Part shown: piece by piece, positions 1-8,779 of the stretch
Layout of the letters: each line of letters opens with the position of its first letter
Position numbering within the stretch: the stretch's first letter is position 1
Source: Sporosarcina sp.
GTDB taxonomy: Bacteria > Bacillota > Bacilli > Bacillales_A > Planococcaceae
Length of the DNA: 64,000 bases
Direction of reading: 5' to 3'
Assembly: GCA_029263895.1 (NCBI GenBank)
Contig: JARIDO010000035.1
Coordinates: forward strand, 124,001 to 188,000
Notes under the pieces: model-generated
Told to the model about the DNA's origin: nothing
What the model saw: the letters and a program-made list of their open reading frames with translations, nothing else
Database searches by the model: none
Position numbers and translations under genes: made by a program

Positions 1-1386
1 ATTGTGTGCAGACCCAATTATTCCTTTTGATGATGCATGACCTTGTTTTTGTAAGTCATTAACTATGTCGCTAAATAGTTCATCTTCTATTTTATCAGAA
101 TCAACCGTTGAGCAGTTAAAACGAAGAATTCTATGTTCTTTTCTTGCGCTGCCATTATGTATGGCGTGTGCAAAGAGCTCTTTCCCTGTTCCCACTTCAC
201 CTCGAAGTAAAACAGGAACATCTGATTTAGCTGCAAGTTTTGCCTGTTCAATTGAGATCGATATATCTTGTGAACCGCCGAAAATATCATCGAACGTAAA
301 CGTTGATTCAAGCTTTCGAATAATTGTTCGTGCGTGGTCAAGTTCTTTCATCAAACCTCGGATTTCAGTCACATCGTGAATAACACCGACACTGCCCTTG
401 ATTTGATTGTTCACAATAATCGGCGCTACGTTTACAATTACTTCTCGATTGTTTTCTCCAATGCGTAAATTGACACCACGTAAAGGTTTTTGTGTTTCTA
501 AAACTTTCATATGGATGCTATCTCCATGGTTAATATCAGCAGTCGCTGGTTTACCGATGACTTCATCCTTAGAGAGTCCGGTTATTCTTGTATAAGCAGG
601 GTTGACCATTATTCCGTATCCCTTGTCATCCACTACTGAAATCGCATCATCACTCGATTGAATGATTGCTTCTAACATTGTTTTTACTTTATTTAAATCT
701 GTAATTTCCTCAGCGAGCGAAAGTACTTCACTAATATCTTTAAAAACTGCAAAAGCACCTATGCGATCGCCATCCGAATTTAATAAAGGAAATCTTGAAG
801 TAACAATTTTCAAACCGTTGCTAAGTCGTAATTCTCTATTAGATTCAGTATTACCTGTACGGAAAACGTTTGGTAATTCCGATGTAGGAATCACTTGACG
901 TATTGGTTTCCCTAAAGCATCTTCAATCGATATGCCTGTCATTTTAGAAGCGCTTTTATTGAAAAAATTAACAATCCCCTCACTGTCACTGCCAATCATG
1001 CCTTCTTCAACAGAATCAAAGATTATTCGCTGTTTGTACATTTCAGTATGCAATTGTTTCGTATACGTTAGGTTTTCTTCAATTAGTTTAACTAGTAAGT
1101 TTGCAACAGTACCTGGAATGAGTACAGTTTGTGAAGAAATACTCTTTTGTATTTCTAAAAATACTGCTGGATCATCTGTCACATCAAATATAATTTGTAA
1201 GTCACCAGAAAGATACTTTTTCCAATCCCCTCCGTGTGGAATGCCTTCTATTTGCGCTCGTAAAATGCCAGGGGCTTGATCATTTGTATCGATAATGGCA
1301 ACAACATTCATAGAGTGTAAATTTTTCAGAAGGTCCAGCATTATCGTACCACCAGTTCCTGCTCCAACAATTAGAACATTTTGCAA
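1..1386 (-). CDS. bkdR: BkdR-like sigma-54-activator-type regulator (5' part, runs off left edge)
   Basis: 462 in-frame codons are present; the 3' end lies outside the window. The TTG start at 1386 follows a GAAAGGGA ribosome site. Domain order: an NAD-like glycine-rich N-terminus (IVGAGTGG, residues 6-13), two PAS domains (about 115-220 and 235-342), then an AAA+ domain with Walker A GEVGTGKE (396-403). The family member in B. subtilis, next to yqzF, activates the branched-chain keto acid operon with SigL. Odd point: after ELF (436-438), where the GAFTGA loop that contacts sigma-54 should follow, there is an unrelated stretch (SDIVNDLQKQ...), so the protein may not act through sigma-54. Family assignment is firm; the target operon is inferred from context. 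Confidence 0.8.
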   Translation of the reverse strand, partial: MQNVLIVGAGTGGTIMLDLLKNLHSMNVVAIIDTNDQAPGILRAQIEGIPHGGDWKKYLSGDLQIIFDVTDDPAVFLEIQKSISSQTVLIPGTVANLLVKLIEENLTYTKQLHTEMYKQRIIFDSVEEGMIGSDSEGIVNFFNKSASKMTGISIEDALGKPIRQVIPTSELPNVFRTGNTESNRELRLSNGLKIVTSRFPLLNSDGDRIGAFAVFKDISEVLSLAEEITDLNKVKTMLEAIIQSSDDAISVVDDKGYGIMVNPAYTRITGLSKDEVIGKPATADINHGDSIHMKVLETQKPLRGVNLRIGENNREVIVNVAPIIVNNQIKGSVGVIHDVTEIRGLMKELDHARTIIRKLESTFTFDDIFGGSQDISISIEQAKLAAKSDVPVLLRGEVGTGKELFAHAIHNGSARKEHRILRFNCSTVDSDKIEDELFSDIVNDLQKQGHASSKGIIGSAHN

Positions 1387-1461
1387 AGATATTCATTCCC
1401 TTTCTTTAAATTCATGCAAACATTTGCAATTACAATAATAGCATACATGATTCCTAACTTC

Positions 1462-1489
1462 TTGACAATAACTGTCCAATAGATAGAAT
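1462..1489 (+). promoter_or_regulatory. Sigma-A promoter of yqzF
   Basis: A consensus TTGACA (1462-1467) is followed after 16 bp by TAGAAT (1484-1489). It lies just upstream of the yqzF ribosome site, in the gap between divergent bkdR and yqzF. Confidence 0.6.
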
Positions 1490-1516
1490 TAAATATATAG
1501 TTAGGAGTTGTTGAGC

Positions 1517-1747
1517 ATGGCTCGTCTTGCGGCATTTATTGTTTTACTAATACCTGGATTTGCTGCGGCAGGTGGTATAAAGTTAATGAGAGATTCATTA
1601 TTTGGTGTTCTATTCAATCCATTCCCTTTCATATGGCTACAATTTATTATTGGTTTTCTTCTTTTTGCACTAGGTCTTGGCTTTTTTGCAGGATTTCTTT
1701 TGCGTAGAGATCGTCGAAAAGGTAGAGTTCAAACGAAGTTTAAATAA
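1517..1747 (+). CDS. yqzF: DUF2627 small membrane protein YqzF
   Basis: A 76-residue protein with two hydrophobic segments (about 5-25 and 35-62) and a basic tail (RRDRRKGR), as expected for a small inner-membrane protein. The ATG at 1517 has AGGAG nine bases upstream; an earlier in-frame TTG at 1508 touches that site and is unlikely. Matches the DUF2627 family, which neighbours bkdR in B. subtilis. Function unknown. Confidence 0.75.
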   Translation: MARLAAFIVLLIPGFAAAGGIKLMRDSLFGVLFNPFPFIWLQFIIGFLLFALGLGFFAGFLLRRDRRKGRVQTKFK

Positions 1748-1778
1748 CAAATGTTTTATGAAAAAAATAAAGATAGAA

Positions 1779-1818
1779 AAAGACCACAACTGTTTTTTTG
1801 CAGTGTTGTGGTCTTTTT
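1779..1818. terminator. Bidirectional terminator between yqzF and the glycerophosphodiesterase gene
   Basis: Stem AAAGACCACAAC / GTTGTGGTCTTT around a T-rich loop, with A and T tracts on the two sides. It serves two convergent genes. Confidence 0.85.
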
Positions 1819-1820
1819 TC

Positions 1821-2522
1821 TTAAAAGCGATCTGGATAGTCTGTAATCCAACCTTTTACGTAATGAGGTGGTGTAACAATATAACTTTCGTTACCGGTTA
1901 CACCATAGACTCGAATGTTCTTTTTTGTATCAATCAATTGTTTAATATAAGGTTCTTTCATTAATCGTTTATGGATATGAAAACAGTCCGCAGCATGTAG
2001 GGAACTAAGATGACTCCAATGATCACTATTTTTTCGTATGAGTAATGCTGTTTCCATTTGAGAATCGTATGTCTTTACAATTTCTAACAATTCATAGTGA
2101 AATGTAGAAATATGGACCTCATTAATGACTGATAATAGTGCAAGCATATCTTTTATTGTATCTGGACTTTCAATTACGCTTTCCTTAAGTTCGACATTAA
2201 GAGCAAGGTTGTTACTCTGACAAAACAAAACAGCATCAAGTAACGTAGGTATACGATTACCTCGAAAGAGTCTTTTGAATTTAGTCCCCACTCGAATTCG
2301 TTCGATTTCCTTATAGGTTAATGTCGTAACAGATTTACGTACACCAGCAAGTCTTGAAAGCTCAAGATCATGAATTACAATAGGAATATTGTCTTCTGTC
2401 AATTGAACATCTAACTCAATGCCGTCCGCTCCCAATTCTTTAGCTACACGGAATGCAGCCATTGTATTTTCAAAACGAATGCTGGAAGCGCCACGATGTG
2501 CAAATACTAATGGCTTATACAT
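1821..2522 (-). CDS. Glycerophosphodiester phosphodiesterase family protein (YqiK type)
   Basis: 233 residues. The GDPD catalytic pattern is visible near the N-terminus: HRG (FAHRGAS), E-N-T, then ELD and the second His (VIHD). The enzyme family hydrolyses glycerophosphodiesters to glycerol-3-phosphate and an alcohol. There is no signal peptide, so it should be cytoplasmic. The ATG at 2522 overlaps the TAA of the upstream gene and has GGGG just upstream; an in-frame ATG at 2534 is possible but poorly placed. The overlap points to coupled translation with the DUF342 gene. B. subtilis YqiK sits in the same neighbourhood. Confidence 0.8.
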   Translation of the reverse strand: MYKPLVFAHRGASSIRFENTMAAFRVAKELGADGIELDVQLTEDNIPIVIHDLELSRLAGVRKSVTTLTYKEIERIRVGTKFKRLFRGNRIPTLLDAVLFCQSNNLALNVELKESVIESPDTIKDMLALLSVINEVHISTFHYELLEIVKTYDSQMETALLIRKNSDHWSHLSSLHAADCFHIHKRLMKEPYIKQLIDTKKNIRVYGVTGNESYIVTPPHYVKGWITDYPDRF

Positions 2523-4077
2523 TGAGTACCCCATCCACTACAGCAAATGTACCTTTCGTAGCTTTGTGTAGTGTTGACGACTTGGATCCAATTTGTATTA
2601 TGGTGCCTGCATGAGCTTCTCTAGTGACCTCAATCTTTGTAGGTACAGTTGTTTTTAACTTTTTAAGGTCTAGTTGGATTTCTTCATCTAATTCCAAAAT
2701 TTCCTTACGATTTGTGTCGATAGTAGTTTTCATTTTTAGAAGTGCCATTTTTTGTTGGGAATTAGTAGGTCCACCTGTTTGAGTAAATTGTTTAACATGT
2801 GTTTCTAATTTTGTAATTACTTCTTGACGCTCTTTCAAATCTTTTGCCATTGCTTGTATCTCACTAAGTAAGCGGTCTTTATCAATTCCTTTTGCTTGTA
2901 AAGTAGTTGTTCTCTCATGTGTATTGCCAGCAATTGCACATTCGATTGTAAACTGTGCTTCAATATGACCACCGATAATTTTGCCCCTGCTTTTATCGAG
3001 GATGACGTGTTCCGCAATTACATCTGAACCTAAAATATAAAGACCAGCATGAACTTCTTTAGCATATAATTTGCAGTTATTCGCATGTTTGATATAGATG
3101 TTTCCATACGCTTCAATTACTGATTCGCCACCACCAAAGATTCCACCTTTTATATAGACATCACCTTCGGAGGATTGGATGACTCTTGAGTTTGTTACAC
3201 CTTCATTACCCTCTATAGATATATCTCCTGTCGCATTTATAGAGAAGCCAGCTAATACAGTACCCATTACAAGGACTGAACCATCAAACGTAATCGAACC
3301 AGTTTCGGGTCCTACATCACCCGTAACGACTAGTTGCTTTCCAATACTGAGAACACCGTTTGTTTGTTGTAATGCACCACCGAATTGTGCTCTTAAGACA
3401 ATTTTCCCGTTTTCAAAAACTTCGGAAATGGCTTTTTTATCATATTCTAATGTTCTGTCCAAACCTTTTTCTGCAGCAATTGAATTACCGAATACATCGA
3501 TACCTTCTACACCATCTTGCGCCGGGATTTTTTCTCCTAACCATTCTCCCTCGTTTACGGCTGTAACAAAATTCATTTCATAATAGTCAGCAGAACCATC
3601 TTCGCGGATGACCGGTTTTTTTTCTGGAATTTCAATATACTTGATGATTGCATCTGCTCCAACTTGTGGCTTTGTAGCTATTGCGGCATCACCTGGCACC
3701 GAAGAAGCTAGAATTGCCTCTTCTAAATTTGTTCTACCATGTATTATAGCTTTTTCATCAAGCGCTTCATTTATTAATTGGATAAACTTTTGTTTATTGT
3801 CAGTTATCTCAGATTGCGTTTCGTTTATAATATATTGAGCGGACATTTTATCTGCTGATACAGCAATTTCTACAATGGGTAGCCATCTAGCGATACTTGC
3901 TTCAGCACCTGGTTCCGTAAGCGCTTTCCTTAGTGCGGGGAATGACTGGATTTTAATTCTAGGGTATTCTCTCGTTATCTTATCGAACGATTTTAATGGA
4001 TAACCAATTTTCTTTGTACGAATAAGAACCTTTTCCTCTTGTACTAATAAATCAAAAAATTCATTTTGAACTAACAT
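2515..4077 (-). CDS. FapA / DUF342 family protein
   Basis: 520 residues. The N-terminal third is mixed. The central part (about 170-390) is a run of glycine-rich beta repeats (GDVGPETGSITFDGSV, GDISIEG, GDVYIKGG, GNIYIKHA), the parallel beta-helix of the DUF342/FapA family. A charged coiled coil (about 400-475) and a short C-terminal beta part follow. Some relatives assist flagellar assembly or polar localisation; there are no flagellar genes here, so the role is unknown. ATG 4077 has AAGGTG seven bases upstream and is preferred over ATG 4083. Confidence 0.75.
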   Translation of the reverse strand: MLVQNEFFDLLVQEEKVLIRTKKIGYPLKSFDKITREYPRIKIQSFPALRKALTEPGAEASIARWLPIVEIAVSADKMSAQYIINETQSEITDNKQKFIQLINEALDEKAIIHGRTNLEEAILASSVPGDAAIATKPQVGADAIIKYIEIPEKKPVIREDGSADYYEMNFVTAVNEGEWLGEKIPAQDGVEGIDVFGNSIAAEKGLDRTLEYDKKAISEVFENGKIVLRAQFGGALQQTNGVLSIGKQLVVTGDVGPETGSITFDGSVLVMGTVLAGFSINATGDISIEGNEGVTNSRVIQSSEGDVYIKGGIFGGGESVIEAYGNIYIKHANNCKLYAKEVHAGLYILGSDVIAEHVILDKSRGKIIGGHIEAQFTIECAIAGNTHERTTTLQAKGIDKDRLLSEIQAMAKDLKERQEVITKLETHVKQFTQTGGPTNSQQKMALLKMKTTIDTNRKEILELDEEIQLDLKKLKTTVPTKIEVTREAHAGTIIQIGSKSSTLHKATKGTFAVVDGVLNV

Positions 4078-4356
4078 ACTCATTCACCTTTTTTCTTTTA
4101 TTATATAATACGCTAACAAATTAAGGAGTTTGTATCAATACAAATAATTTGAAAAGTATAACTGATTGGATTTGTAGTAAGCTAGGACTTTTCTGATAGA
4201 TATTTCTACTCACGTAGTTATGAAGACTTATTAAGTTTTTAGATTTTAATACTTTGTTAGTTCATTATATCCTATTTCTTCAAATAAAAGCATTCAATTT
4301 GTAGAACTTTTAACTTTATTATTTTGAAATAGTTAACTAGAACGTATCTAATTGAA

Positions 4357-4392
4357 AAATAGTCCAATGAAATGTTCTTCATTGGACTATTT
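4357..4392 (-). terminator. Perfect 15-bp hairpin, probable terminator
   Basis: Arms AAATAGTCCAATGAA and its exact complement, 6-base loop. On the minus strand the right arm runs into ATTTTTC, so it best fits a minus-strand terminator, although no intact minus-strand gene lies between it and spo0A. It may be the terminator of a lost gene or a distal one for spo0A. Confidence 0.6.
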
Positions 4393-4606
4393 AAGGTCTA
4401 CATCAAAATCTGTTCTTAACTAAAAAAATAGTACAAAAAAACATCTGTAATCGCTAGAGTTGAGAGTACAACTAAACAACAAAGCGAGATATACAGATGC
4501 TTTCGTATTTATCAAAGATATGTGGGATTTAGCATAGTTAAGAATTGTTACAATCGAAAATAGATAACAAATTTTCATTGAAGTAATTCTTATGGATCAT
4601 CTTTAA

Positions 4607-4771
4607 ATTTGTCCGAAATGCACGTACAAACAAGCGTTAAGTGGATACGCGAAATCTTTGAACACCCAGCTATCGAGACTGTCTGAAAACGATGAAAAAA
4701 CGGCAAACGGAAAATTGTTTTTCCATCAATTGCGCATTACCAACTTAGCAGCGAAAGGAAAAACAATTTAA
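4607..4771 (+). pseudogene. Short zinc-ribbon-like reading frame, probable gene fragment
   Basis: An open stretch of 54 codons beginning ICPKCTYKQALSGYAK and ending in AAKGKTI before TAA. It has a CxxC pair and a protein-like composition. There is no start codon in the open part: an ATG a few codons upstream (4592) is cut off by an in-frame TAA at 4604-4606. It may be the end of a broken gene, or chance. I do not recognise the family. Confidence 0.3.
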
Positions 4772-4912
4772 TTAAATCCATACAACGATACCGCTTTTTC
4801 TCGCGAAATCCACAGTGTAGTAAAGAGTAGATTGAGTATGGCAATTAGTCTAGCAAATGTTTTGCTAAGAGTTTCAACTAATTATATTAGTATGATAGCG
4901 TTGCCAATTTTA

Positions 4913-5704
4913 TTAACTCGCCATGTGTTCCAAACGGATCTTATCAGCGATCATTGCGATGAATTCAGAATTTGTTGGTTTACTTTTCAGATGATGAACC
5001 GTATAACCGAACATTTTAGAGATGACGTCATAATTGCCGCGATTCCAAGCTACTTCAATAGCATGCCGAATTGCACGTTCGACACGTGATGGTGTCGTAT
5101 TATACTTTTTTGCAATGTCTGGATACAGAACTTTTGTAACGGAGCCAAGCAAATCAACATCTGTGTACACCATTTGAATTGCTTCACGTAGAAATGCATA
5201 TCCTTTTATATGTGCAGGGACACCAATTTCTTTAATAATACCTGTAATGGTCGTATCTAACATTTTTTGACTTACTGCCCCTTTTTGAATTTGTTCGCTT
5301 TGTATATTGTTTGAAATTGTGTTTTTACGTTTACCAGCAACTTGGAAAATCTGATTGGCTAATCGATCAAACTCAAAAGGTTTAAGCATGAAATATGAAG
5401 CACCTAGACTGGCAGCTTGAGCCATTACATCTTCTTGACCAAAGGCAGTTAACATAATAATATGCATATTTGAAAAGTCATTACTTCCGCCCAAAGTTTC
5501 CATTACTGCAATTCCGTCTAAATGTGGCATAATAATATCAAGCAATAAAATATCTGGTTTTCTTTCTTCTAATAGTGACAAACATACTTTACCATTATGC
5601 GCTGTCCAAATAATTTCAATTTCAGGAAGACCTTCAAAGTATGTCACCATTGTTTTTACAAGTTCCTTATTGTCGTCAACGATTGCCAACTTCAGCTTAT
5701 CCAT
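4913..5704 (-). CDS. spo0A: Sporulation master regulator Spo0A
   Basis: 263 residues, close to the usual 267. Receiver domain (1-120) with acidic pocket D10/D11, phospho-acceptor D56 (LLLDIIMP) and the conserved Lys in LKPFEF. The C-terminal effector domain (about 150-263) carries the recognition region around [19 protein letters not shown], very close to B. subtilis. Phosphorylated by the phosphorelay, it binds 0A boxes (TGTCGAA) and commits cells to sporulation, biofilm or competence-related states. It lies downstream of spoIVB, the conserved order. No residue looks damaged. Confidence 0.98.
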   Translation of the reverse strand: MDKLKLAIVDDNKELVKTMVTYFEGLPEIEIIWTAHNGKVCLSLLEERKPDILLLDIIMPHLDGIAVMETLGGSNDFSNMHIIMLTAFGQEDVMAQAASLGASYFMLKPFEFDRLANQIFQVAGKRKNTISNNIQSEQIQKGAVSQKMLDTTITGIIKEIGVPAHIKGYAFLREAIQMVYTDVDLLGSVTKVLYPDIAKKYNTTPSRVERAIRHAIEVAWNRGNYDVISKMFGYTVHHLKSKPTNSEFIAMIADKIRLEHMAS

Positions 5705-5789
5705 TCTCTCACATTCCTCTCCTGTACGTATGATGTAAGTGTGCTTTCTTTAGAAATGAAACGGAACTATAAATTCTAGTCCACAGGGA

Positions 5790-5905
5790 GATTTCGATAA
5801 ATTAAAAGGTATTCCTCTTTTTTCTGACTAAAATGAATCTTTTGACATATGTTTTCTTCATGTTTCGACGAATTCATTTACTTTTTGGTTAATTGTCGAA
5901 TTATA
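5790..5905 (-). promoter_or_regulatory. spo0A promoter region: sigma-H-like promoter and two 0A boxes
   Basis: On the minus strand AGAGGAATA (5810-5818) and ATCGAAATC (5790-5798), 11 bp apart, resemble the sigma-H -35 and -10 elements. Upstream are a perfect 0A box TGTCGAA (plus strand, 5894-5900) and a one-mismatch box TTCGACG (5864-5870). TATAAT (complement of 5900-5905) overlaps the perfect box and could be the -10 of a vegetative promoter, but I see no good -35. The arrangement mirrors the autoregulated spo0A promoters of B. subtilis. Confidence 0.55.
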
Positions 5906-5926
5906 CCTTAAGTTTAACACTACAAG

Positions 5927-5964
5927 AAAATTGCGCCAACCCATTTATTGGATTGGCGCAATTT
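5927..5964 (-). terminator. spoIVB terminator
   Basis: Stem AATTGCGCCAA / TTGGCGCAATT immediately after the spoIVB stop codon, followed on the minus strand by TTTTC. It separates spoIVB from the spo0A promoters. Confidence 0.85.
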
Positions 5965-6933
5965 TTATTTTTCACCTTGTATCATCGTTTGTAAATATAA
6001 TCCTGCACCCTTTGTGGGATCGTCGACAAACATATGTGTAACCGCCCCTGCAAACTTGCCGTTTTGAATGACAGGACTCCCACTCATACCTTGCAGAATT
6101 CCGCCAGTAAACTCAAGCAATTTTGGATCAGTTAAGACGAATTGAAACTGTTCATTGTCAACTTCGGAAATTTGAATATCGAATTTTTCTACTTTTTTTC
6201 CTTTTACCGTTGTATAGATTTGGGCATCACCCGCAACTACTTCAGTTGATTGCATAATTTCTAACGGTTTAGCCAACACTTCTGTATAAGTGTTATTCCA
6301 AGTTCCGAAAATACCGTAGATCCCATTAGTTTTTATTGTTCCTAGAAAATCTTCGTCATCAACAATGGAAGAAATCTTATAGCCTGGCACACCAGGAACA
6401 CTTTTTTTGATTTGATTTATTTCCGACAAAAAAATGGCACCCTTATTAAAAGATGGTGGTGATTTTAATGCACTATCGATAATTTGATGTCCTAAAGCAC
6501 CGTAAGTTTTTTTATGTGGATCAACATACGTTAATGTACCTGTTCCTTCAGTTCGGTCCTTTAGGAATGGAATGAGACGTTTTATGGATTCTTTATCCAC
6601 GCTTAAATTACTTTCATTACCATTTCGAATAACGTCCAAATCGTGATGCGTTTTTTCTTGTGTTAATGAAAGTATTTTTTCTAAATCTGCTAACGTTTTT
6701 ATTTCTTTACTGTCGACTTGTTCAATTAAATCTCCGGCCATTAACCACTTGTCATCTCCAATCGAGACATCGTTAGTGATGAAAATGCCTGTCAAATCCA
6801 TATGAATTCCAATGGATTGTCCCATGGGGATTAGTGTCTTAGAATTAGCCATCGCTGTTAACTGTGCAAAAGGCATGAACACCAGCAAGAGAGCAATTGT
6901 GACAGTTATTTTGAGTTGCCTACTCCATCCCAT
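5965..6933 (-). CDS. spoIVB: SpoIVB, S55 serine peptidase of the sigma-K checkpoint
   Basis: 322 residues, about 100 shorter than the B. subtilis protein. An N-terminal membrane/signal segment (about 8-28), a PDZ-like domain (about 38-115), then the S55 peptidase: His149 in YGALGHQ, Asp269 in VLTDPKLL, Ser285 in GMSGSPV. In the family it is secreted from the forespore and cleaves SpoIVFA to trigger sigma-K activation in the mother cell. The ATG has an excellent AAGGAGGTG site. The shortening is mostly in the N-terminal half; the catalytic triad is intact. Confidence 0.93.
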   Translation of the reverse strand: MGWSRQLKITVTIALLLVFMPFAQLTAMANSKTLIPMGQSIGIHMDLTGIFITNDVSIGDDKWLMAGDLIEQVDSKEIKTLADLEKILSLTQEKTHHDLDVIRNGNESNLSVDKESIKRLIPFLKDRTEGTGTLTYVDPHKKTYGALGHQIIDSALKSPPSFNKGAIFLSEINQIKKSVPGVPGYKISSIVDDEDFLGTIKTNGIYGIFGTWNNTYTEVLAKPLEIMQSTEVVAGDAQIYTTVKGKKVEKFDIQISEVDNEQFQFVLTDPKLLEFTGGILQGMSGSPVIQNGKFAGAVTHMFVDDPTKGAGLYLQTMIQGEK

Positions 6934-6960
6934 ACTTCACCTCCTTACGAAAGATACCTT

Positions 6961-6989
6961 TGGTATGTCCGTTCGCGCAATTGTTATGA
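6961..6989 (-). promoter_or_regulatory. Possible sigma-G-type promoter of spoIVB
   Basis: On the minus strand TCATA (6985-6989) and CATACCA (6961-6967), 17 bp apart, resemble forespore promoter elements (-35 xxATA, -10 CATACTA with one mismatch). Position is 28 bases before the start codon, consistent with known forespore expression of spoIVB. Weak evidence by itself. Confidence 0.35.
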
Positions 6990-7031
6990 CAGGTTAAAAT
7001 AAGCAATCCGCTTACTTTTTATTTCCAAGTA

Positions 7032-7059
7032 CAAAAAAACGCACATTATATAATGTGCG
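7032..7059 (-). terminator. recN terminator
   Basis: Perfect palindrome CGCACATTATATAATGTGCG (7040-7059) overlapping the recN stop codon, followed on the minus strand by TTTTTTTG. Confidence 0.85.
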
Positions 7060-8764
7060 CATCTTGTTCTCTGAAAAGTTTTTTTCGTTCTTTACCGAGA
7101 TTCAGTAATTCTTCTGCATGTTCTAAAGTTAGAGGAGTGATTTCAGCTCCTGAAAGCATTCTTGATAGTTCTCTCGCTCGATCCTTTTGCTTAACGTCAT
7201 GAATGGAAGTAATTGTTCGATTAGCTTGAACATCTTTAGCGATTAAGTAATGATGGTCTGCCATAGCTGCAACTTGCGGTAAATGTGAAATACAAAGAAC
7301 TTGGGAGTGTGTGGCAATTACAGCTATTTTGTCCGCAATCGCTTGTGCAACGCGTCCGCTGACACCTGTATCAACTTCATCAAATATTAACGAAGTTACG
7401 CCTTGGTGTTTAGAAAAAATTGTTTTTAAAGCGAGCATAATTCGTGAAAGTTCACCGCCCGAAGCTACTTTAACTAACGGTTTTAATGGTTCTCCAATAT
7501 TTGCCGAGATTAAAAAAGTGATATCATTTAAACCGTTACTATCAAAAGATTCATCTGTTCTTTGTTTAATTTCTACTTTAAATGAAGCCTTTTCCATATG
7601 GAGTTGTTGGAGCTGTTCCATTATAGCGTTCTCTAATATTAAAGCTGCTTTTTGACGTATAAATGTTAGTTCATCCGCTTCTACTTTTAAATCTTTAATA
7701 AGATGGTTTAATCTTTCTTTTTCTGCATCTACTCTCTCATCACGTGATACTAAGTCTTCTAGTTTTTCGGCTATTTCGTCACGATATATTAATATATCTT
7801 CGATAGACTTTCCATATTTTCGTTTTAGTGTTACATGTAAAGCTAATCTACTTTCGACAAATTCTAAACGACTAGGGTTAAATTCCATTCCATCAAGCGT
7901 GCTTTTAAGATCATGAGCTGTATCTTGTAAAGAATAGAAACTGGCAGCTACTGTATCAGAATGAACTTTTAAGTTTTCATCGACAGAAGAGGCATCTTCC
8001 AATTCTGTCATAGCAGATCCTACCCAGTCTAAAGCATGATTTTCACTACTAATTGCTTCATAAGCGGTATGTAAACTTTCATATAGCCTATGGAAATTTT
8101 GCAATAATAGTTGTTCTTCTTCGAGTGCTTGTTCTTCCCCGATTTCTAGACATGCTTCATCGATTTCTTTTATTTGAAAAGAATACAAGTCAATACGTTG
8201 AGCAACTTGCTGATCATTTTCGTTTGCCGTTTCTAATTTTCTTTTTAACTTGCGATATTGCTCATAGAGTTCACTATAGTTAGAATGAGCATTTTTTAAC
8301 TGGTCATTTGCAAACTGGTCCAACATAAAAACATGTCTTTTTTCTTGCATTAATTCTTGATTTTCATGTTGACCGTGGATATCTATTAGTTGGGATCCGA
8401 TTTCTCTTAGTATCGCAATTGTTACTAGTTTGCCGTTTATTCTACAAACATTTTTTCCGTTTGCATTGATATCTCTTCGTAATATTATGACATTTTCATC
8501 TACTTCAATTCCTATTTCAGCGAGTTTTTCGATAACTGAGTGACGTTCATTATCAATTCGAAAAAGACCTTGTAATTCCGCTTTGGATTCTCCATGACGA
8601 ATATACTCTTGTGAACCTCTACCACCTGCTAGTAATTGGACTGCATCAATAATGATTGATTTACCGGCACCTGTTTCACCTGTCAAAACAGTAAGTCCTT
8701 CTTCAAAAGTTATTTCTAGATTTTCAATGATTGCGAAGTTTTTGATGGAAATTTCATTTAACAT
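7046..8764 (-). CDS. recN: DNA repair protein RecN
   Basis: 572 residues, normal length. SMC-like ATPase: Walker A GETGAGKS (29-36), coiled-coil arms (about 155-390), ABC signature SGGELSR and Walker B LIFDEVDTGVSG near the C-terminus. It acts early at double-strand breaks, gathering ends for RecA-dependent repair. It lies 15 bases after ahrC, as in other Bacilli, and probably shares its transcript. Confidence 0.97.
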   Translation of the reverse strand: MLNEISIKNFAIIENLEITFEEGLTVLTGETGAGKSIIIDAVQLLAGGRGSQEYIRHGESKAELQGLFRIDNERHSVIEKLAEIGIEVDENVIILRRDINANGKNVCRINGKLVTIAILREIGSQLIDIHGQHENQELMQEKRHVFMLDQFANDQLKNAHSNYSELYEQYRKLKRKLETANENDQQVAQRIDLYSFQIKEIDEACLEIGEEQALEEEQLLLQNFHRLYESLHTAYEAISSENHALDWVGSAMTELEDASSVDENLKVHSDTVAASFYSLQDTAHDLKSTLDGMEFNPSRLEFVESRLALHVTLKRKYGKSIEDILIYRDEIAEKLEDLVSRDERVDAEKERLNHLIKDLKVEADELTFIRQKAALILENAIMEQLQQLHMEKASFKVEIKQRTDESFDSNGLNDITFLISANIGEPLKPLVKVASGGELSRIMLALKTIFSKHQGVTSLIFDEVDTGVSGRVAQAIADKIAVIATHSQVLCISHLPQVAAMADHHYLIAKDVQANRTITSIHDVKQKDRARELSRMLSGAEITPLTLEHAEELLNLGKERKKLFREQDAHII

Positions 8765-8779
8765 ATCAATGCACCTCTC

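Larger units (their letters stand above)
4078..4912. other. Long non-coding / decayed spacer between spo0A and the DUF342 gene
   Basis: About 830 bases without a convincing complete gene, unusual in this tightly packed window. It holds a perfect 15-bp hairpin (4357-4392), an imperfect inverted repeat around 4441-4501 (CATCTGTA arms), a short zinc-ribbon-like reading frame (4607-4771), and a weak hairpin TAGCAAA-TGT-TTTGCTA (4851-4867) that could end spo0A transcription but lacks a good T tract. The rest is AT-rich. It looks like the remains of lost genes. Confidence 0.6.

Noticed and set aside
65-1279. Several plus-strand reading frames across the left edge
   Set aside because: They are antisense shadows of the bkdR-like gene, which is open over all 462 codons with clear PAS and AAA+ domains.
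4832-5089. 85-residue plus-strand frame at the end of spo0A
   Set aside because: It overlaps the 3' part of spo0A antisense, with no ribosome site and no recognisable domain.
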